Shown here: in pieces, positions 17,070-26,382 of the stretch
How positions within the stretch are numbered: the stretch's first letter is position 1
Layout of the letters: every line of letters begins with the position of its first letter
Source of the DNA: Trichormus variabilis 0441
GTDB lineage: Bacteria > Cyanobacteriota > Cyanobacteriia > Cyanobacteriales > Nostocaceae
Direction: 5' to 3'
Length of the DNA: 64,000 nucleotides
Assembly (NCBI RefSeq): GCF_009856605.1
Contig: NZ_CP047242.1
Coordinates: 3,726,001 to 3,790,000, forward strand
The notes under the pieces: model-generated
The model's database searches: none
What the model was told of the DNA's origin: nothing
What the model saw: the letters and a program-made list of their open reading frames with translations, nothing else
Translations under genes and position numbers: made by a program

Positions 17070-17942
17070 TTACATCTCGTCGAACTGCACCAATATTTTT
17101 GCTATTTTCTGGCAAAGTTCTGTATGATAATGGCCGTTACTAGCCAGTAAACCACCCCATTGATTGATATCTCCGGTGTTGTACTGTAAAGGCGAGCCGT
17201 CAAAATGAGTAAACTGACCTCCAGCTTCGGTCAGAATTAACTCTGGTGCGGCTATGTCCCAGTCTTTGGGAGCAGATGTGCCAGACAGGGAAATGTAAAG
17301 GTCTGCTTGCTGTTCTAAAATAGTGGCTATCTTACAACCTACGCTACCCACAGATTTTTGCTGCTGACAGGGTAATTTTTCTAGTAGGTAGTTTAACTTT
17401 TGATTGCGGTGAGAACGGCTGACAACTATCTTGAGATCCTCTAATGACTTGGTTGTGTTGTTGAGTGATAGTTGTAAAACGTTGGAATTGTTGCGTGTTT
17501 CCACAAATGTACCACTATCTTTGATAGCGAAATATAATTTTTCTGCTTCCGGTATTGCTACCACCGCTAAAACTGGTCGATGTTCTTTGACTAAAGCAAT
17601 ATGGACTGCGTAATCACCTGTTTTTTCAATAAAACCACGGGTTCCATCTAAGGGGTCAATAATCCACACCCAGTCAGTTTTAGTTTTTGTATCTTCAGAT
17701 AATTCTGATTTATAGGTTTCTTCACTGACGTAGGCAAAATCTTCCTGTCCTAAAGCAGCCTGTAGCTTTTGTAAAATATATTGACTGACGGTGATATCGG
17801 CAATGGTGACAGGCTCATTCTGCTTATACTGCACGTTGAGATTTGAGTCTGTGGCTGTGCCGTGATAATAGGATTGTAATATTTCGGCAGCACCCCAACC
17901 CACAGCACGGGCGATCGCTAATATCTCTTGTAAGTCTTTCAT
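17070..17942 (-). CDS. inositol-monophosphatase-fold phosphatase, CysQ/bisphosphate nucleotidase-like
   Basis: I place the start at the ATG at 17942, which overlaps the upstream gene's stop as ATGA, rather than five codons earlier. This gives 290 residues. Li/Mg-phosphatase motifs: EPVTIADITVSQ, the acidic SEETY, WIIDPLDGTRGF, and the C-terminal PKDWDIAAPELILTEAGG. The DGTRGF form resembles CysQ/HAL2 enzymes acting on 3'-phosphoadenosine 5'-phosphate, though inositol or sugar phosphates remain possible. It is translationally coupled to a PfkB kinase, so the pair may act on linked substrates. Confidence 0.85.
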   Translation of the reverse strand: MKDLQEILAIARAVGWGAAEILQSYYHGTATDSNLNVQYKQNEPVTIADITVSQYILQKLQAALGQEDFAYVSEETYKSELSEDTKTKTDWVWIIDPLDGTRGFIEKTGDYAVHIALVKEHRPVLAVVAIPEAEKLYFAIKDSGTFVETRNNSNVLQLSLNNTTKSLEDLKIVVSRSHRNQKLNYLLEKLPCQQQKSVGSVGCKIATILEQQADLYISLSGTSAPKDWDIAAPELILTEAGGQFTHFDGSPLQYNTGDINQWGGLLASNGHYHTELCQKIAKILVQFDEM

Positions 17943-18799
17943 TTCACATCCATCCAACGGCGTGTACCAAAGAGTCTACAAGCATCAGCCGCAATTTTGG
18001 CTGCATATTCTAGTGCTTTAGTAAAACTTTCTTGTAAGATATAGTGGCAAAAAGCACCGTGAAAAATATCGCCAGCCCCCAGGGTATCGACTGCTGTAAT
18101 CTTCGGTACAATCACAGTACCACGTTCACCATAACTTAGATATTCAATCGGCTTTTCGCCGTGGGTAATGGCAATGTGGGGAATGCCTAAGTTATGGAGA
18201 TAAGCAAAAACTTCTCCGCTAGAACTACATTTAGGGGGATAAAAGTTAGCAGAACAAATGGCGTAATCAACGAATGGGAGGATTTGATCAAATCCTGGTT
18301 TCCAACTACCGCCATCAATTACTACAGGGATACGACTTGCTTTAGCCATTTGCGCGATGACATACCCCACAGTCATTTGATGCCCATCAATCAGCACGAT
18401 ATCAATATTATGTAAAATATCTGGTGGGATAGAGTCGCTACTAACTTGGGTTTTGACAGCATTGATCGAAATGACAGCCCGTTCCCCCGTGGCTTGGGTG
18501 ACAATAATTGAAGATACAGGCGGTGGTGTATTAATAGTAGGATCAAGGTCAGCGATCGCTACTTGATATTTGGTTAAATCACTACGAATTAGTTGCGTCA
18601 TCGGATGGGAACCAACTACACCCAAAACTTTGGCGTGATTACCCAGATAACTAAAAGTCACAGCCGCGTTAGTGGCAGGGCCGCCTGCTGCTACAGTGTA
18701 GTCAGTCGCCACTAATTTTTGATTATTTTTAGGGGCAGACTCAGCCAAGTAAATTAAATCTAATGTCACCAAACCCACGAATAGAGAGTGATTTGTCAT
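17939..18799 (-). CDS. PfkB family carbohydrate/nucleoside kinase
   Basis: This 286-residue protein carries the N-terminal PfkB signature AAGGPATNAAVTFSYLG and the C-terminal signature VDTLGAGDIFHGAF, which includes the catalytic Asp (DTLGAGD). It belongs to the ribokinase superfamily. The exact sugar or nucleoside is not evident. It is first in a two-gene operon: its TGA overlaps the ATG of the phosphatase gene. Two R1 palindromes lie just upstream of its start. Confidence 0.9.
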   Translation of the reverse strand: MTNHSLFVGLVTLDLIYLAESAPKNNQKLVATDYTVAAGGPATNAAVTFSYLGNHAKVLGVVGSHPMTQLIRSDLTKYQVAIADLDPTINTPPPVSSIIVTQATGERAVISINAVKTQVSSDSIPPDILHNIDIVLIDGHQMTVGYVIAQMAKASRIPVVIDGGSWKPGFDQILPFVDYAICSANFYPPKCSSSGEVFAYLHNLGIPHIAITHGEKPIEYLSYGERGTVIVPKITAVDTLGAGDIFHGAFCHYILQESFTKALEYAAKIAADACRLFGTRRWMDVK

Positions 18800-18804
18800 T
18801 TGTT

Positions 18805-18863
18805 AGAGACGCGATTAATCGCGTCTGTACAATTTTCAGAAACGCGATTAATCGCGTCTGTAC
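18805..18863. repeat. two tandem R1 palindromes
   Basis: GAGACGCGATTAATCGCGTC plus TGTACAATT (18805-18834) is followed at once by AGAAACGCGATTAATCGCGT plus CTGTAC (18838-18863). They sit in the divergent promoter region between the PfkB gene and rsmI. The same unit recurs at 1640, 25495 and 55601. Confidence 0.85.
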
Positions 18864-18893
18864 TAAATATTTATTGAATTTTGAATTGATTAA

Positions 18894-19751
18894 ATGCAGA
18901 CTGAACCCAAACCAGGCGCACTATATATAGTTGGTACACCGATTGGTAATTTGGAGGATATCACCTTTCGGGCGGTGCGGATATTGCAAAATGTGGATTT
19001 GATTGCGGCGGAAGATACGCGCCACACAGGGAAATTACTCCAACATTTGCAAGTAAAAACACCACAAGTTAGTTACCATGAGCATAATCGTAGTAGTCGC
19101 ATCCCAGAATTATTAGAGCATTTGCATAGTGGTAAAGCGATCGCTCTAGTCAGTGATGCAGGTATGCCGGGAATTTCTGATCCTGGTTATGAACTGGTGA
19201 AAGCCTGTGTTGAGGTAGCCATTCCAGTAGTTCCCATTCCTGGTGCGAGTGCGGCAATTACAGCCTTGAGTGCGGCGGGACTACCAACAGATAAGTTTGT
19301 ATTTGAGGGTTTTTTGCCAGCTAAAGGTCAACAAAGACGAGAACATTTAGAGGCTTTACAAACAGAATCCCGTACTTTAATTTTCTACGAATCGCCCCAC
19401 CGTCTGCGGGAAACTTTACAAGATTTAGCAGAGGTTTGGGGAAGCGATCGCCAAATAGTCCTGGCAAGGGAGTTGACTAAATTATATGAGGAATTTTGGC
19501 GAGGGAGTATTGAGGAAGCGATCGCCCATTATCAACAAAAGGAACCCCAAGGTGAATATACGCTTTTGGTAGCGGGAAACCCACCCAGCCAAACCCTATT
19601 AACAGAAGAACAACTCAAAGCTGAATTACAACAATTAATCAGTCAAGGAATATCGCGATCGCAAGCTAGCCGTCAACTAGCAAAATACACTTCCCTCAAC
19701 CGTCGCCAAGTCTATCAAATTGCTCTTTCTATAGTTATGAATCCTGAATAG
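18894..19751 (+). CDS. rsmI: 16S rRNA (cytidine-1402-2'-O)-methyltransferase RsmI
   Basis: This 285-residue protein has the usual RsmI length. It is a tetrapyrrole-methylase-fold SAM enzyme: LYIVGTPIGNLEDITFRA at the N-terminus, AAEDTRHTGKLL, ALVSDAGMPGISDPG, VPIPGASAAITALSAAGLPT and FYESPHRL are all conserved RsmI blocks. The C-terminal part has a small helical domain (ISRSQASRQLAKYTSLNRRQVYQ). It 2'-O-methylates C1402 in the decoding centre. It is transcribed divergently from the PfkB operon. No clear Shine-Dalgarno precedes the ATG; the leader consists of TTGAATT repeats. Confidence 0.95.
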   Translation: MQTEPKPGALYIVGTPIGNLEDITFRAVRILQNVDLIAAEDTRHTGKLLQHLQVKTPQVSYHEHNRSSRIPELLEHLHSGKAIALVSDAGMPGISDPGYELVKACVEVAIPVVPIPGASAAITALSAAGLPTDKFVFEGFLPAKGQQRREHLEALQTESRTLIFYESPHRLRETLQDLAEVWGSDRQIVLARELTKLYEEFWRGSIEEAIAHYQQKEPQGEYTLLVAGNPPSQTLLTEEQLKAELQQLISQGISRSQASRQLAKYTSLNRRQVYQIALSIVMNPE

Positions 19752-19945
19752 TTAAGTAAAAGGCAGAAAGGAAAAAAACTTGTTCACTAAGAAAAAGAAC
19801 GCAGCGATCGCTTGAGGGCGAAGCTGCGAGAATTAAATACAGATACAGATACTATTTAACCGAAATTGCTAGTTATGTAGATATAGTCTCTGTAGTTGGT
19901 AATTGGTAATGGGTAATCGAGAAGATTATGTTTACCCATTACTGA

Positions 19946-20143
19946 TCAATTTTCAGGAAGAACCCATTTAGGTGGTTCCATCCTTTTTTTCCGCAGACGC
20001 TCTTCTGCCATTTGCAACATTTGGTCTAAAGAAGTCTCGGCAATGAATTGAGAAGTAGCCTCTCGAAACTCAATGTTCGGACATTTATCCCCTAGAACAC
20101 AACCGTTGACACAAGCTTGAGCGCAGTTAATTTTCTGCTCCAC
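19946..20143 (-). CDS. small conserved hypothetical protein with Cys cluster
   Basis: This 65-residue protein has an N-terminal cysteine-rich segment (INCAQACVNGCVLGDKCPN: four cysteines within 14 residues). A helical segment, DQMLQMAEERLRKKR, and a short basic/proline tail follow. The cysteines could bind zinc or an Fe-S cluster. The tail MEPPKWVLPE looks like a conserved peptide. I think this is a cyanobacterial family of unknown function. GAGAGGAATGG upstream could provide the ribosome-binding site. Confidence 0.65.
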   Translation of the reverse strand: MEQKINCAQACVNGCVLGDKCPNIEFREATSQFIAETSLDQMLQMAEERLRKKRMEPPKWVLPEN

Positions 20144-20281
20144 AGTCCATTCCTCTCTACTCTGGGTCTTTTTCTGCCCTCCAGGTAAATTTTACCTTGG
20201 TAGTTAAAATCAAATTAGTCTAAATCTCTACCATTTAAAAAAAGGTCTGGGTACTAGGCATTGGGAAGAGGTGCAAGAGAT

Positions 20282-20349
20282 GATGACTATTGACTGTTGA
20301 CTGTTGACTATGGACTAATGACAAATGACCAATGACAACTGACAAATGA
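20282..20349. repeat. STRR heptamer tract running into the mnmE start
   Basis: This is a run of 7-nt units of the type TGACTAT, TGACTGT, TGACAAA, TGACCAA, ten copies without interruption. The final unit (gacaaATGAC) contributes the mnmE ATG. No Shine-Dalgarno is present in or near the tract. Confidence 0.85.
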
Positions 20350-21737
20350 CTCAACTTTTGGCTATTACTGGAACTATTGCAGCGATCGCTACTGCTATTG
20401 TCCCTCAACAAGGTAGCGTCGGTATCGTGCGGGTGTCTGGTTCCCAGGCAATAGCGATCGCCCAAACTCTGTTTCATGCACCAGGTAAACAAGTTTGGGA
20501 AAGTCACCGGATTCTTTACGGTTACATCCGCCATCCCCAGACGCGACAAATTGTCGATGAAGCACTGTTACTGCTCATGAAAGCCCCTCGTTCTTACACC
20601 CGCGAAGATGTGGTGGAGTTCCATTGCCACGGCGGAATTATGGCAGTGCAGCAGGTGTTGCAATTGTGCCTGGAAGGCGGCGCTAGACTCGCTCAACCGG
20701 GGGAATTTACCCTCAGAGCCTTTTTGAATGGCAGACTAGATTTAACCCAAGCTGAGAGCATTGCTGATTTGGTAGGAGCGCGATCGCCCCAAGCTGCTCA
20801 AACGGCTTTAGCTGGTTTACAAGGCAAACTCGCTCATCCCATCCGCCAGTTACGCGCTAACTGTTTGGATATTCTGGCAGAAATTGAAGCCCGGATTGAT
20901 TTTGAGGAAGATTTACCCCCGTTGGATGATGAAAAAATAATATCAGATATTGAAAACATTGCCGCAGAAATATCGCAACTACTGGCAACTAAAGACAAAG
21001 GTGAACTGTTGCGGACAGGCTTAAAAGTGGCGATAGTCGGTCGTCCGAATGTAGGTAAATCCAGCTTATTGAATGCTTGGAGCCAGAGCGATCGCGCCAT
21101 TGTCACCGACTTACCCGGCACAACCCGCGACGTTGTGGAATCGCAGTTAGTTGTGGGCGGTATTCCTGTACAGGTGCTAGATACAGCAGGCATTCGGGAG
21201 ACTAGCGACCAAGTAGAAAAAATAGGGGTAGAGCGATCGCGCCAAGCCGCCAACACCGCCGATTTAGTCTTGTTAACCATCGATGCAGCCACAGGTTGGA
21301 CGACTGGCGACCAAGAAATTTATGAACAAGTAAAACACCGTCCGTTAATTCTAGTAATGAATAAAATTGATTTAGTAGACAAAAAATTAATTACATCCTT
21401 AGAATATCCTAAAAATATTACTCAAATTGTCCACACAGCCGCAGCCCAAAAACAAGGAATTGATGCGCTAGAAACTGCAATTTTAGAGATAGTTCAAACT
21501 GGAAAAGTGAAAGCGGCTGATATGGATTTAGCCATTAATCAAAGACAAGCCGCAGCCCTCACCCAGGCGAAAATTTCTCTAGAACAAGTGCAAGCCACCA
21601 TCACCCAGCAGCTACCCCTAGATTTTTGGACAATTGACTTACGCGGTGCAATTCAAGCACTAGGAGAAATCACCGGGGAAGAGGTAACGGAGTCAGTGCT
21701 TGATAGGATTTTTAGTAGGTTTTGTATAGGAAAGTAG
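20346..21737 (+). CDS. mnmE: tRNA modification GTPase MnmE (TrmE)
   Basis: This 463-residue protein has the usual length. The N-terminal tetrahydrofolate-binding domain includes [20 protein letters not shown] and VEFHCHGG. The central helical domain is interrupted by a G domain with [14 protein letters not shown] (G1, near residue 232), LPGTTRD, DTAGIRE and NKID. The end is the obligatory [10 protein letters not shown] with the catalytic Cys. With MnmG it makes the cmnm5U34 modification in tRNA. The start codon lies in a heptamer repeat. Other MnmE proteins begin close to the same point, so the ATG at 20346 is right, but translation initiates without an obvious Shine-Dalgarno. Confidence 0.97.
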   Translation: MTQLLAITGTIAAIATAIVPQQGSVGIVRVSGSQAIAIAQTLFHAPGKQVWESHRILYGYIRHPQTRQIVDEALLLLMKAPRSYTREDVVEFHCHGGIMAVQQVLQLCLEGGARLAQPGEFTLRAFLNGRLDLTQAESIADLVGARSPQAAQTALAGLQGKLAHPIRQLRANCLDILAEIEARIDFEEDLPPLDDEKIISDIENIAAEISQLLATKDKGELLRTGLKVAIVGRPNVGKSSLLNAWSQSDRAIVTDLPGTTRDVVESQLVVGGIPVQVLDTAGIRETSDQVEKIGVERSRQAANTADLVLLTIDAATGWTTGDQEIYEQVKHRPLILVMNKIDLVDKKLITSLEYPKNITQIVHTAAAQKQGIDALETAILEIVQTGKVKAADMDLAINQRQAAALTQAKISLEQVQATITQQLPLDFWTIDLRGAIQALGEITGEEVTESVLDRIFSRFCIGK

Positions 21738-22040
21738 ACGGTCAGAATTTATTGGTATGGTTTTAGGAATATTCTGCAAAAGCAACCTCTTGAGGTAATT
21801 GCTTTAAGTGAACTGGGAATTAATTTAGATGCTGTATCGGAAGTCCCTCGAAAACAGGATAAAAGTACGCCCAAGGAGCCTGTTGCAATACAGGGAATAT
21901 CAACTGCGTTGGGGGTTGAGCCTGGGAACCCTCATATAGCGGAGGAGAAGCTAAGTAATTAGCGCTCGGCATTTTCTAGCATTAGCTAAAATGCTGTCGA
22001 TTGAAATCGGACGAGGTTGAAAAACTTAGATTTTAAAAAC
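21738..22040. other. intergenic region with a possible coding remnant
   Basis: The frame of mnmE stays open past its TAG until a TGA at 21918. It would encode coding-like text such as LEVIALSELGINLDAVSEVP, but has no ATG and no ribosome-binding site. It may be a gene scar. The rest, up to the tRNA, shows only short inverted segments (ATTTTCTAGCATTAGCTAAAAT near 21970). Confidence 0.3.
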
Positions 22041-22124
22041 GGAGAGGGGGAGATTCGAACTCCCGGAGGTTTTAGCCTCATCCGATTTCAAGTCGGACGC
22101 AATCGACCACTCTGCCACCTCTCC
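22041..22124 (-). tRNA. tRNA-Ser(UGA)
   Basis: The 84-nt minus-strand sequence begins GGAGAGGTGGCAGAGTGGTC and ends with the matching acceptor strand CCTCTCC. The anticodon stem TCCGA/TCGGA encloses CTTGAAA, giving anticodon UGA (complement at 22088-22090). The T-arm GGGAGTTCGAATCTCCC is intact. A long variable arm (GAGGCTAAAACCTC) confirms serine. CCA is not encoded. Confidence 0.95.
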
Positions 22125-22202
22125 AAATAAACTGTCGAGCTACTGCTACCCGTATTTTGTGGGTGAGCAATAAAGCTGACAGATAATACTATATCTTATC
22201 AT

Positions 22203-23132
22203 CTACACAGATGGTACTACTGAAGTTGATCGCTCATAAAAAATTTCCTCTTTTGCCACCTGAAAATCTTCGCCTACCCAAATTAAGGAAGCTTGTGTCA
22301 CTTCACCCGCCTCTAGGGAAACCAGGGAAAAGTTCCGCAGTTTACCGCTTTCACCTTCCACAATCCTTGGTACACTGGCGGCGTTTAGGTAAACTATGCC
22401 CTCTGGGCTTTTAAATATGGGTTTGCGTAGTTCTTTTTTGGTGTGCCGTAAACTATGGTGCATATGACCAAAAGTCACTAAGGCAATCTGTTTACCAGTC
22501 GTCATCGTCAGAGAGATTGCTTCGGCTAAATCTGGGTCGCCAAAGTCGCCGCCTATGGGATGCCAATCTTTGCCGCATGGGTCTTCTGGCCGATCGCCTA
22601 ATCCACTCGGCCCATTATGACCAAGGAAAATAATCGTCTCACAGGCTGCACTTTTTACCGACGCAAAGATTCTCTGTGCTGATTCTTCCAGAGTGGTCAC
22701 ACCATAACGGTCTTTACAGATATCAGCAAATCGCCATTCATGACCACCCCAGCTAAAAGGGCGACCACCCACAACGGTTAAATTCCATTCGGGGAAATCC
22801 AGCTTACCGTAACCCACATGGGCTGAACCCAGTAAATCTAATTGTTCCTGTACCCAATCTTCCTTGGTGCGATCATAGGGACATTTCTTTCGTCCCCATT
22901 CTGTGGCAGTGTACCACGCATCATGGTTACCCATAACTGCTGCCTTGGGAATATTCAATGAAGCGATCGCTCTTACCACTTCCACCGACTCATTACCAAA
23001 GTCCCCCACAAACAGCACTAAATCAACACCCAGATGCTTGAGTGCCATGCCATCTTCTACTTCCCACTGATCATGGATATCTCCAACTACAGCAATTTTC
23101 AGAGTTTTGGATTGATATTTTTGACTGGTCAT
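22203..23132 (-). CDS. cyanobacterial metallophosphoesterase (TIGR04168-type)
   Basis: I prefer the ATG at 23132 (MTSQKYQSK..., 309 residues), preceded by AAGGAAAG, over an ATG 30 bases earlier with no ribosome-binding site. Calcineurin-like metal ligands are all present: VVGDIHDQW, LFVGDFGNE, VMGNHDAWY, FLGHNGPSG and FGHMHHSLR. Such enzymes hydrolyse phosphomono- or diesters with two bound metals. The substrate of this family is unknown to me. It is divergent from nadA with about 150 bp between. Confidence 0.88.
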   Translation of the reverse strand: MTSQKYQSKTLKIAVVGDIHDQWEVEDGMALKHLGVDLVLFVGDFGNESVEVVRAIASLNIPKAAVMGNHDAWYTATEWGRKKCPYDRTKEDWVQEQLDLLGSAHVGYGKLDFPEWNLTVVGGRPFSWGGHEWRFADICKDRYGVTTLEESAQRIFASVKSAACETIIFLGHNGPSGLGDRPEDPCGKDWHPIGGDFGDPDLAEAISLTMTTGKQIALVTFGHMHHSLRHTKKELRKPIFKSPEGIVYLNAASVPRIVEGESGKLRNFSLVSLEAGEVTQASLIWVGEDFQVAKEEIFYERSTSVVPSV

Positions 23133-23279
23133 GCCACTTTCCTTGCCGTATATTTCCAGCATAGGAAACTCAGCCGGATTTGGACACTATTTCGGGGTAT
23201 TAACCCGCCATCTATTTTTGGTAAAAACTACTATAATTAAATAACCAGACAAAATTTGTAATAAAAAGTAACCCTAACT

Positions 23280-24254
23280 GTGTTTACCACTGCCTTTGCT
23301 CAACGGGAACAAACTCAACCAGGTGGACTACCACTAGATTTATTTGCTGCTATTGATAGTCTGAAAAAAGAACTCAATGCGGTGATTTTGGCACATTATT
23401 ATCAAGAGCCGGATATTCAAGATATTGCAGACTTTATAGGCGATTCATTACAATTAGCTAGAGCCGCAGCCAAGACCAATGCAGATGTGATTGTCTTTGC
23501 TGGCGTTCATTTTATGGCAGAGACAGCCAAGATTCTCAATCCTGAGAAATTGGTACTGTTACCAGATTTAAATGCGGGTTGTTCTCTAGCAGATAGTTGT
23601 CCACCAAAAGAATTTGCCGCTTTTAAAGCAGCACATCCCGATCATTTAGTAGTTTCCTATATTAACTGCTCTGCTGAAATTAAAGCTATGAGCGATATTA
23701 TCTGCACGAGTTCCAACGCCGTGAAGATTGTGCAGCAAATCCCTAAAGAACAGCCGATTATTTTTGCTCCTGACAGAAATTTGGGGCGTTATGTGATGGA
23801 ACAGACGGGACGGGATTTAGTACTGTGGCAGGGTAGCTGTTTGGTACATGAAACCTTCTCTGAGAAGAAGATTGTACAGTTAAAAGTTGCTCATCCCCAA
23901 GCCGAGGCGATCGCTCACCCAGAATGTGAAAGCAGTGTCTTGCGTCACGCTAGTTTTATCGGCTCTACAGCAGCTTTACTCCAATACTGCCAAACAAGCC
24001 CCAGCCAAGAATTTATTGTGGCGACTGAGCCAGGAATTATCCACCAAATGCAGAAACTAGCACCTAACAAGCATTTTATTCCTGCGCCGCCCATAAATAA
24101 TTGTGCTTGCAATGAGTGTCCATTCATGCGGTTAAACACCCTAGAAAAACTCTACTGGGCGATGAAAAATCGGACTCCGGAAATCACCATGTCAGAGGAT
24201 ATCCGTATTGCGGCTTTGCGACCAATGCAAAGAATGTTAGAGATGAGTAATTAG
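23280..24254 (+). CDS. nadA: quinolinate synthase NadA
   Basis: This 324-residue protein has a GTG start. Characteristic blocks: [73 protein letters not shown] and the C-terminal [11 protein letters not shown]. It condenses iminoaspartate with dihydroxyacetone phosphate to quinolinate using a [4Fe-4S] cluster held by three conserved cysteines, all visible. It is the second step of de novo NAD synthesis. nadB and nadC are not in this window. A stem-loop at 24284-24310 follows. Confidence 0.97.
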   Translation: MFTTAFAQREQTQPGGLPLDLFAAIDSLKKELNAVILAHYYQEPDIQDIADFIGDSLQLARAAAKTNADVIVFAGVHFMAETAKILNPEKLVLLPDLNAGCSLADSCPPKEFAAFKAAHPDHLVVSYINCSAEIKAMSDIICTSSNAVKIVQQIPKEQPIIFAPDRNLGRYVMEQTGRDLVLWQGSCLVHETFSEKKIVQLKVAHPQAEAIAHPECESSVLRHASFIGSTAALLQYCQTSPSQEFIVATEPGIIHQMQKLAPNKHFIPAPPINNCACNECPFMRLNTLEKLYWAMKNRTPEITMSEDIRIAALRPMQRMLEMSN

Positions 24255-24283
24255 TCAATTAATTCTTATATTTTTTACAAATT

Positions 24284-24310
24284 AAATGGGGAAACGTGAT
24301 TTCCCCATTT
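24284..24310 (+). terminator. terminator of nadA
   Basis: AAATGGGGAAA (24284-24294) pairs with TTTCCCCATTT (24300-24310) over a 5-nt loop, 30 bp after the nadA stop. The following bases are T-rich (TTCCATATCATCTC). Confidence 0.75.
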
Positions 24311-24396
24311 TCCATATCATCTCTGTTTTCCAAATCCTCAAATCTAAACATTCTCTCTGGGTGACACAGTTCATACACTTTTGAATTGCTTAGTCA

Positions 24397-25335
24397 TCAT
24401 GGAGATTTATCCGCCTCTTTTTGTGCCGCTTCACTATATTTCTTATATAGCTGAGTACGTATCTTCGCTTCCTGGTAACGGCTGTGATTGGTTGGTACTG
24501 CACTCATTAAATCAGATGCTCGTTGCCACATAGCCGCTAACTCCAACCATTGAGTTGCACTAGTAGCTGTTTTACCAGATGCGGAGGCTTGATTAGCAAG
24601 GCGTACAGCCGAAGCAAAGGAGTCTTCAGATTCGTTAGTAGCGCCACTATTAAAAGCCTTGTTCAGTACTGCTGATTTTTTCCCGTTAGTGTTGGCTGTA
24701 GCTAAAGAATTGTGATTGTCTAGTTGTGCTGAATTTTGGAGTTGTTCACCAAACTGACTATAAAAAATCCACCCAACCGATAGCAACAAGCACAAACCAA
24801 ATGCTGACCGCAACTTAACTTTGGAGACTTTTGTTTGTTTACCTTTTTTATGCAGTGGCGAGAGATCGCGTAAATTTACTTGTCCTTGTTCAGCTTGGGC
24901 TTCTTGGAAATCACTTATCAGTTGCTTGAAGACATTGGGTTGAGCAAGAGTGATTTCTTGTGACCAGAGTAATTGATTGTCACGATCGCGGTCAATTTCT
25001 GTCAACCATAGCAGTTGTTGTTCCCGAACAATCCGACTGTTAATTTTGATGCGGCGAATATGGCGCGGTGCAATTGATTCCAGAATGTGCTGGATTTGCT
25101 CTACCAGACTAGATTGCTCAAGTTGTTCTACCTTGGCTGCTTCGCATAATAGTTGCAGGACACCATCAGCAAAAACAGCCCTAATTCTCACACCGGATTT
25201 GGTGAGCTTTTCGTTTAATAATTGAATAATCGCCGCAACGCTTCCTTGGTGAGCTTGCCAGGCGATATCGTTTATCCGATCTACCATTGGAGATTTAATA
25301 ATAGCTTTTAACCCTGAATTTTTTAAAAGAATCAT
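24397..25335 (-). CDS. hypothetical protein with one transmembrane segment
   Basis: The protein has 312 residues from the ATG at 25335; an alternative ATG at 25287 gives 296 and is equally weak in ribosome-binding signal. The N-terminal ~100 residues (NDIAWQAHQGSVAAIIQLLN, VRIRAVFADGVLQLLCEA, RHIRRIKINSRIV) look like a compact alpha/beta domain that I recall as recurring in cyanobacterial proteins. A basic stretch, a transmembrane helix (AFGLCLLLSVGWIFYSQF, ~176-194) and a helical C-terminus of ~110 residues follow. Its function is unknown. Confidence 0.7.
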   Translation of the reverse strand: MILLKNSGLKAIIKSPMVDRINDIAWQAHQGSVAAIIQLLNEKLTKSGVRIRAVFADGVLQLLCEAAKVEQLEQSSLVEQIQHILESIAPRHIRRIKINSRIVREQQLLWLTEIDRDRDNQLLWSQEITLAQPNVFKQLISDFQEAQAEQGQVNLRDLSPLHKKGKQTKVSKVKLRSAFGLCLLLSVGWIFYSQFGEQLQNSAQLDNHNSLATANTNGKKSAVLNKAFNSGATNESEDSFASAVRLANQASASGKTATSATQWLELAAMWQRASDLMSAVPTNHSRYQEAKIRTQLYKKYSEAAQKEADKSP

Positions 25336-25494
25336 AAATTTAGGCTGTTGTTCTACTGAACTTTACCTTGTCTTCGATTTTAGGAGTAAAAAGATCCGGT
25401 TGTCACATAAAATCTTAAAAATCTAGCCTCCCTATACTGATATCTACCAAGCTCTATCTTTACCGTTTTGCCTGTGTCAGTTGTCAGTTGTTAG

Positions 25495-25514
25495 AGACGC
25501 GATTAATCGCGTCT
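25495..25514. repeat. R1 palindrome
   Basis: AGACGCGATTAATCGCGTCT is a perfect 20-bp palindrome. It lies in the intergenic region upstream of the HD-domain gene and is flanked by TCAGTTGT-type short repeats. Confidence 0.85.
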
Positions 25515-25721
25515 GTTGTTAATTTCAGTTGTTTTTTATTGCGCTGTACGTGTCAGTTGTTAATTGTTTTACCTCTAACTACTGACCACTGGCAAAATTG
25601 AAGATATTTACCGCACTACGATCATACTTAACCAAAACTAAATAACATCAGGGTCAACACTTAACACTTTTAACTTTTGTACCAATATTTTTCTAGTTCT
25701 AAACACCACCCTCTCCTTTTT

Positions 25722-26303
25722 ATGATTTCAGAACGCTTTACCCAAGCCTTGACCTACGCTACTCAACTCCACACTCACCAAGTCCGTAAAGGTTCGGGTA
25801 TCCCTTACGTAGCTCATTTGTTAGGAGTTGCTAGTATTGCCTTGGAATATGGAGCCAATGAAGATGAAGCCATAGCAGCACTTTTACATGATGCGGTGGA
25901 AGACCAAGGTGGTGCAGAGACGCGAGAAGAAATTCGTCGCCGCTTTGGTGAAACGGTCACGGCAATTGTTGATGGTTGTACAGACGCTGATACAATGCCA
26001 AAGCCCCCTTGGAAACAACGCAAGGAGGCTTATATTGCTCATATTTCTACCGCTTCTCCATCAGTGCTACTTGTATCAGCTGCTGATAAACTCCACAATG
26101 CTCGGTCAATTCTCCAAGATTATCGCCTTGTGGGTGAATCTCTTTGGGAACGCTTCCAAGGTGGTAAAACTGGTACTCTTTGGTATTACCGATCACTTGT
26201 GGATGCTTATCAAAAGACTGAAACTAGGGCAATTTTTGCAGAACTGGCACGGGTAGTTACCCAAATTGAGGATTTAGCATCTCAGAAAAAATCTGAAGCA
26301 TGA
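25722..26303 (+). CDS. small HD-domain hydrolase, SpoT/Mesh1-like
   Basis: I choose the ATG at 25722 (MISERFTQALTY, 193 residues) over an upstream TTG, because the preceding 15 codons look non-conserved. The HD_4 domain matches the hydrolase half of RelA/SpoT proteins: HQVRKGSGIPYVAHLLGVAS, AIAALLHDAVEDQGG (HD pair) and LVSAADKLHNARSIL. There is no synthetase, TGS or ACT domain, so it resembles stand-alone small alarmone hydrolases. (p)ppGpp hydrolysis is plausible, but other nucleotides such as NADPH are known for Mesh1. It is convergent with prs. Confidence 0.82.
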   Translation: MISERFTQALTYATQLHTHQVRKGSGIPYVAHLLGVASIALEYGANEDEAIAALLHDAVEDQGGAETREEIRRRFGETVTAIVDGCTDADTMPKPPWKQRKEAYIAHISTASPSVLLVSAADKLHNARSILQDYRLVGESLWERFQGGKTGTLWYYRSLVDAYQKTETRAIFAELARVVTQIEDLASQKKSEA

Positions 26304-26382
26304 AGGCTGAAAAATTCTTTGCCTCATACTTCACATCTTTGTTTATGCTTCGACTGTAACAGGAAAAACAGTCTTGTTTGGG

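Noticed and set aside
20282..20349. CRISPR-like array
   Set aside because: The repeats are contiguous 7-nt units with no spacers; this is STRR. No cas genes are present in the window.
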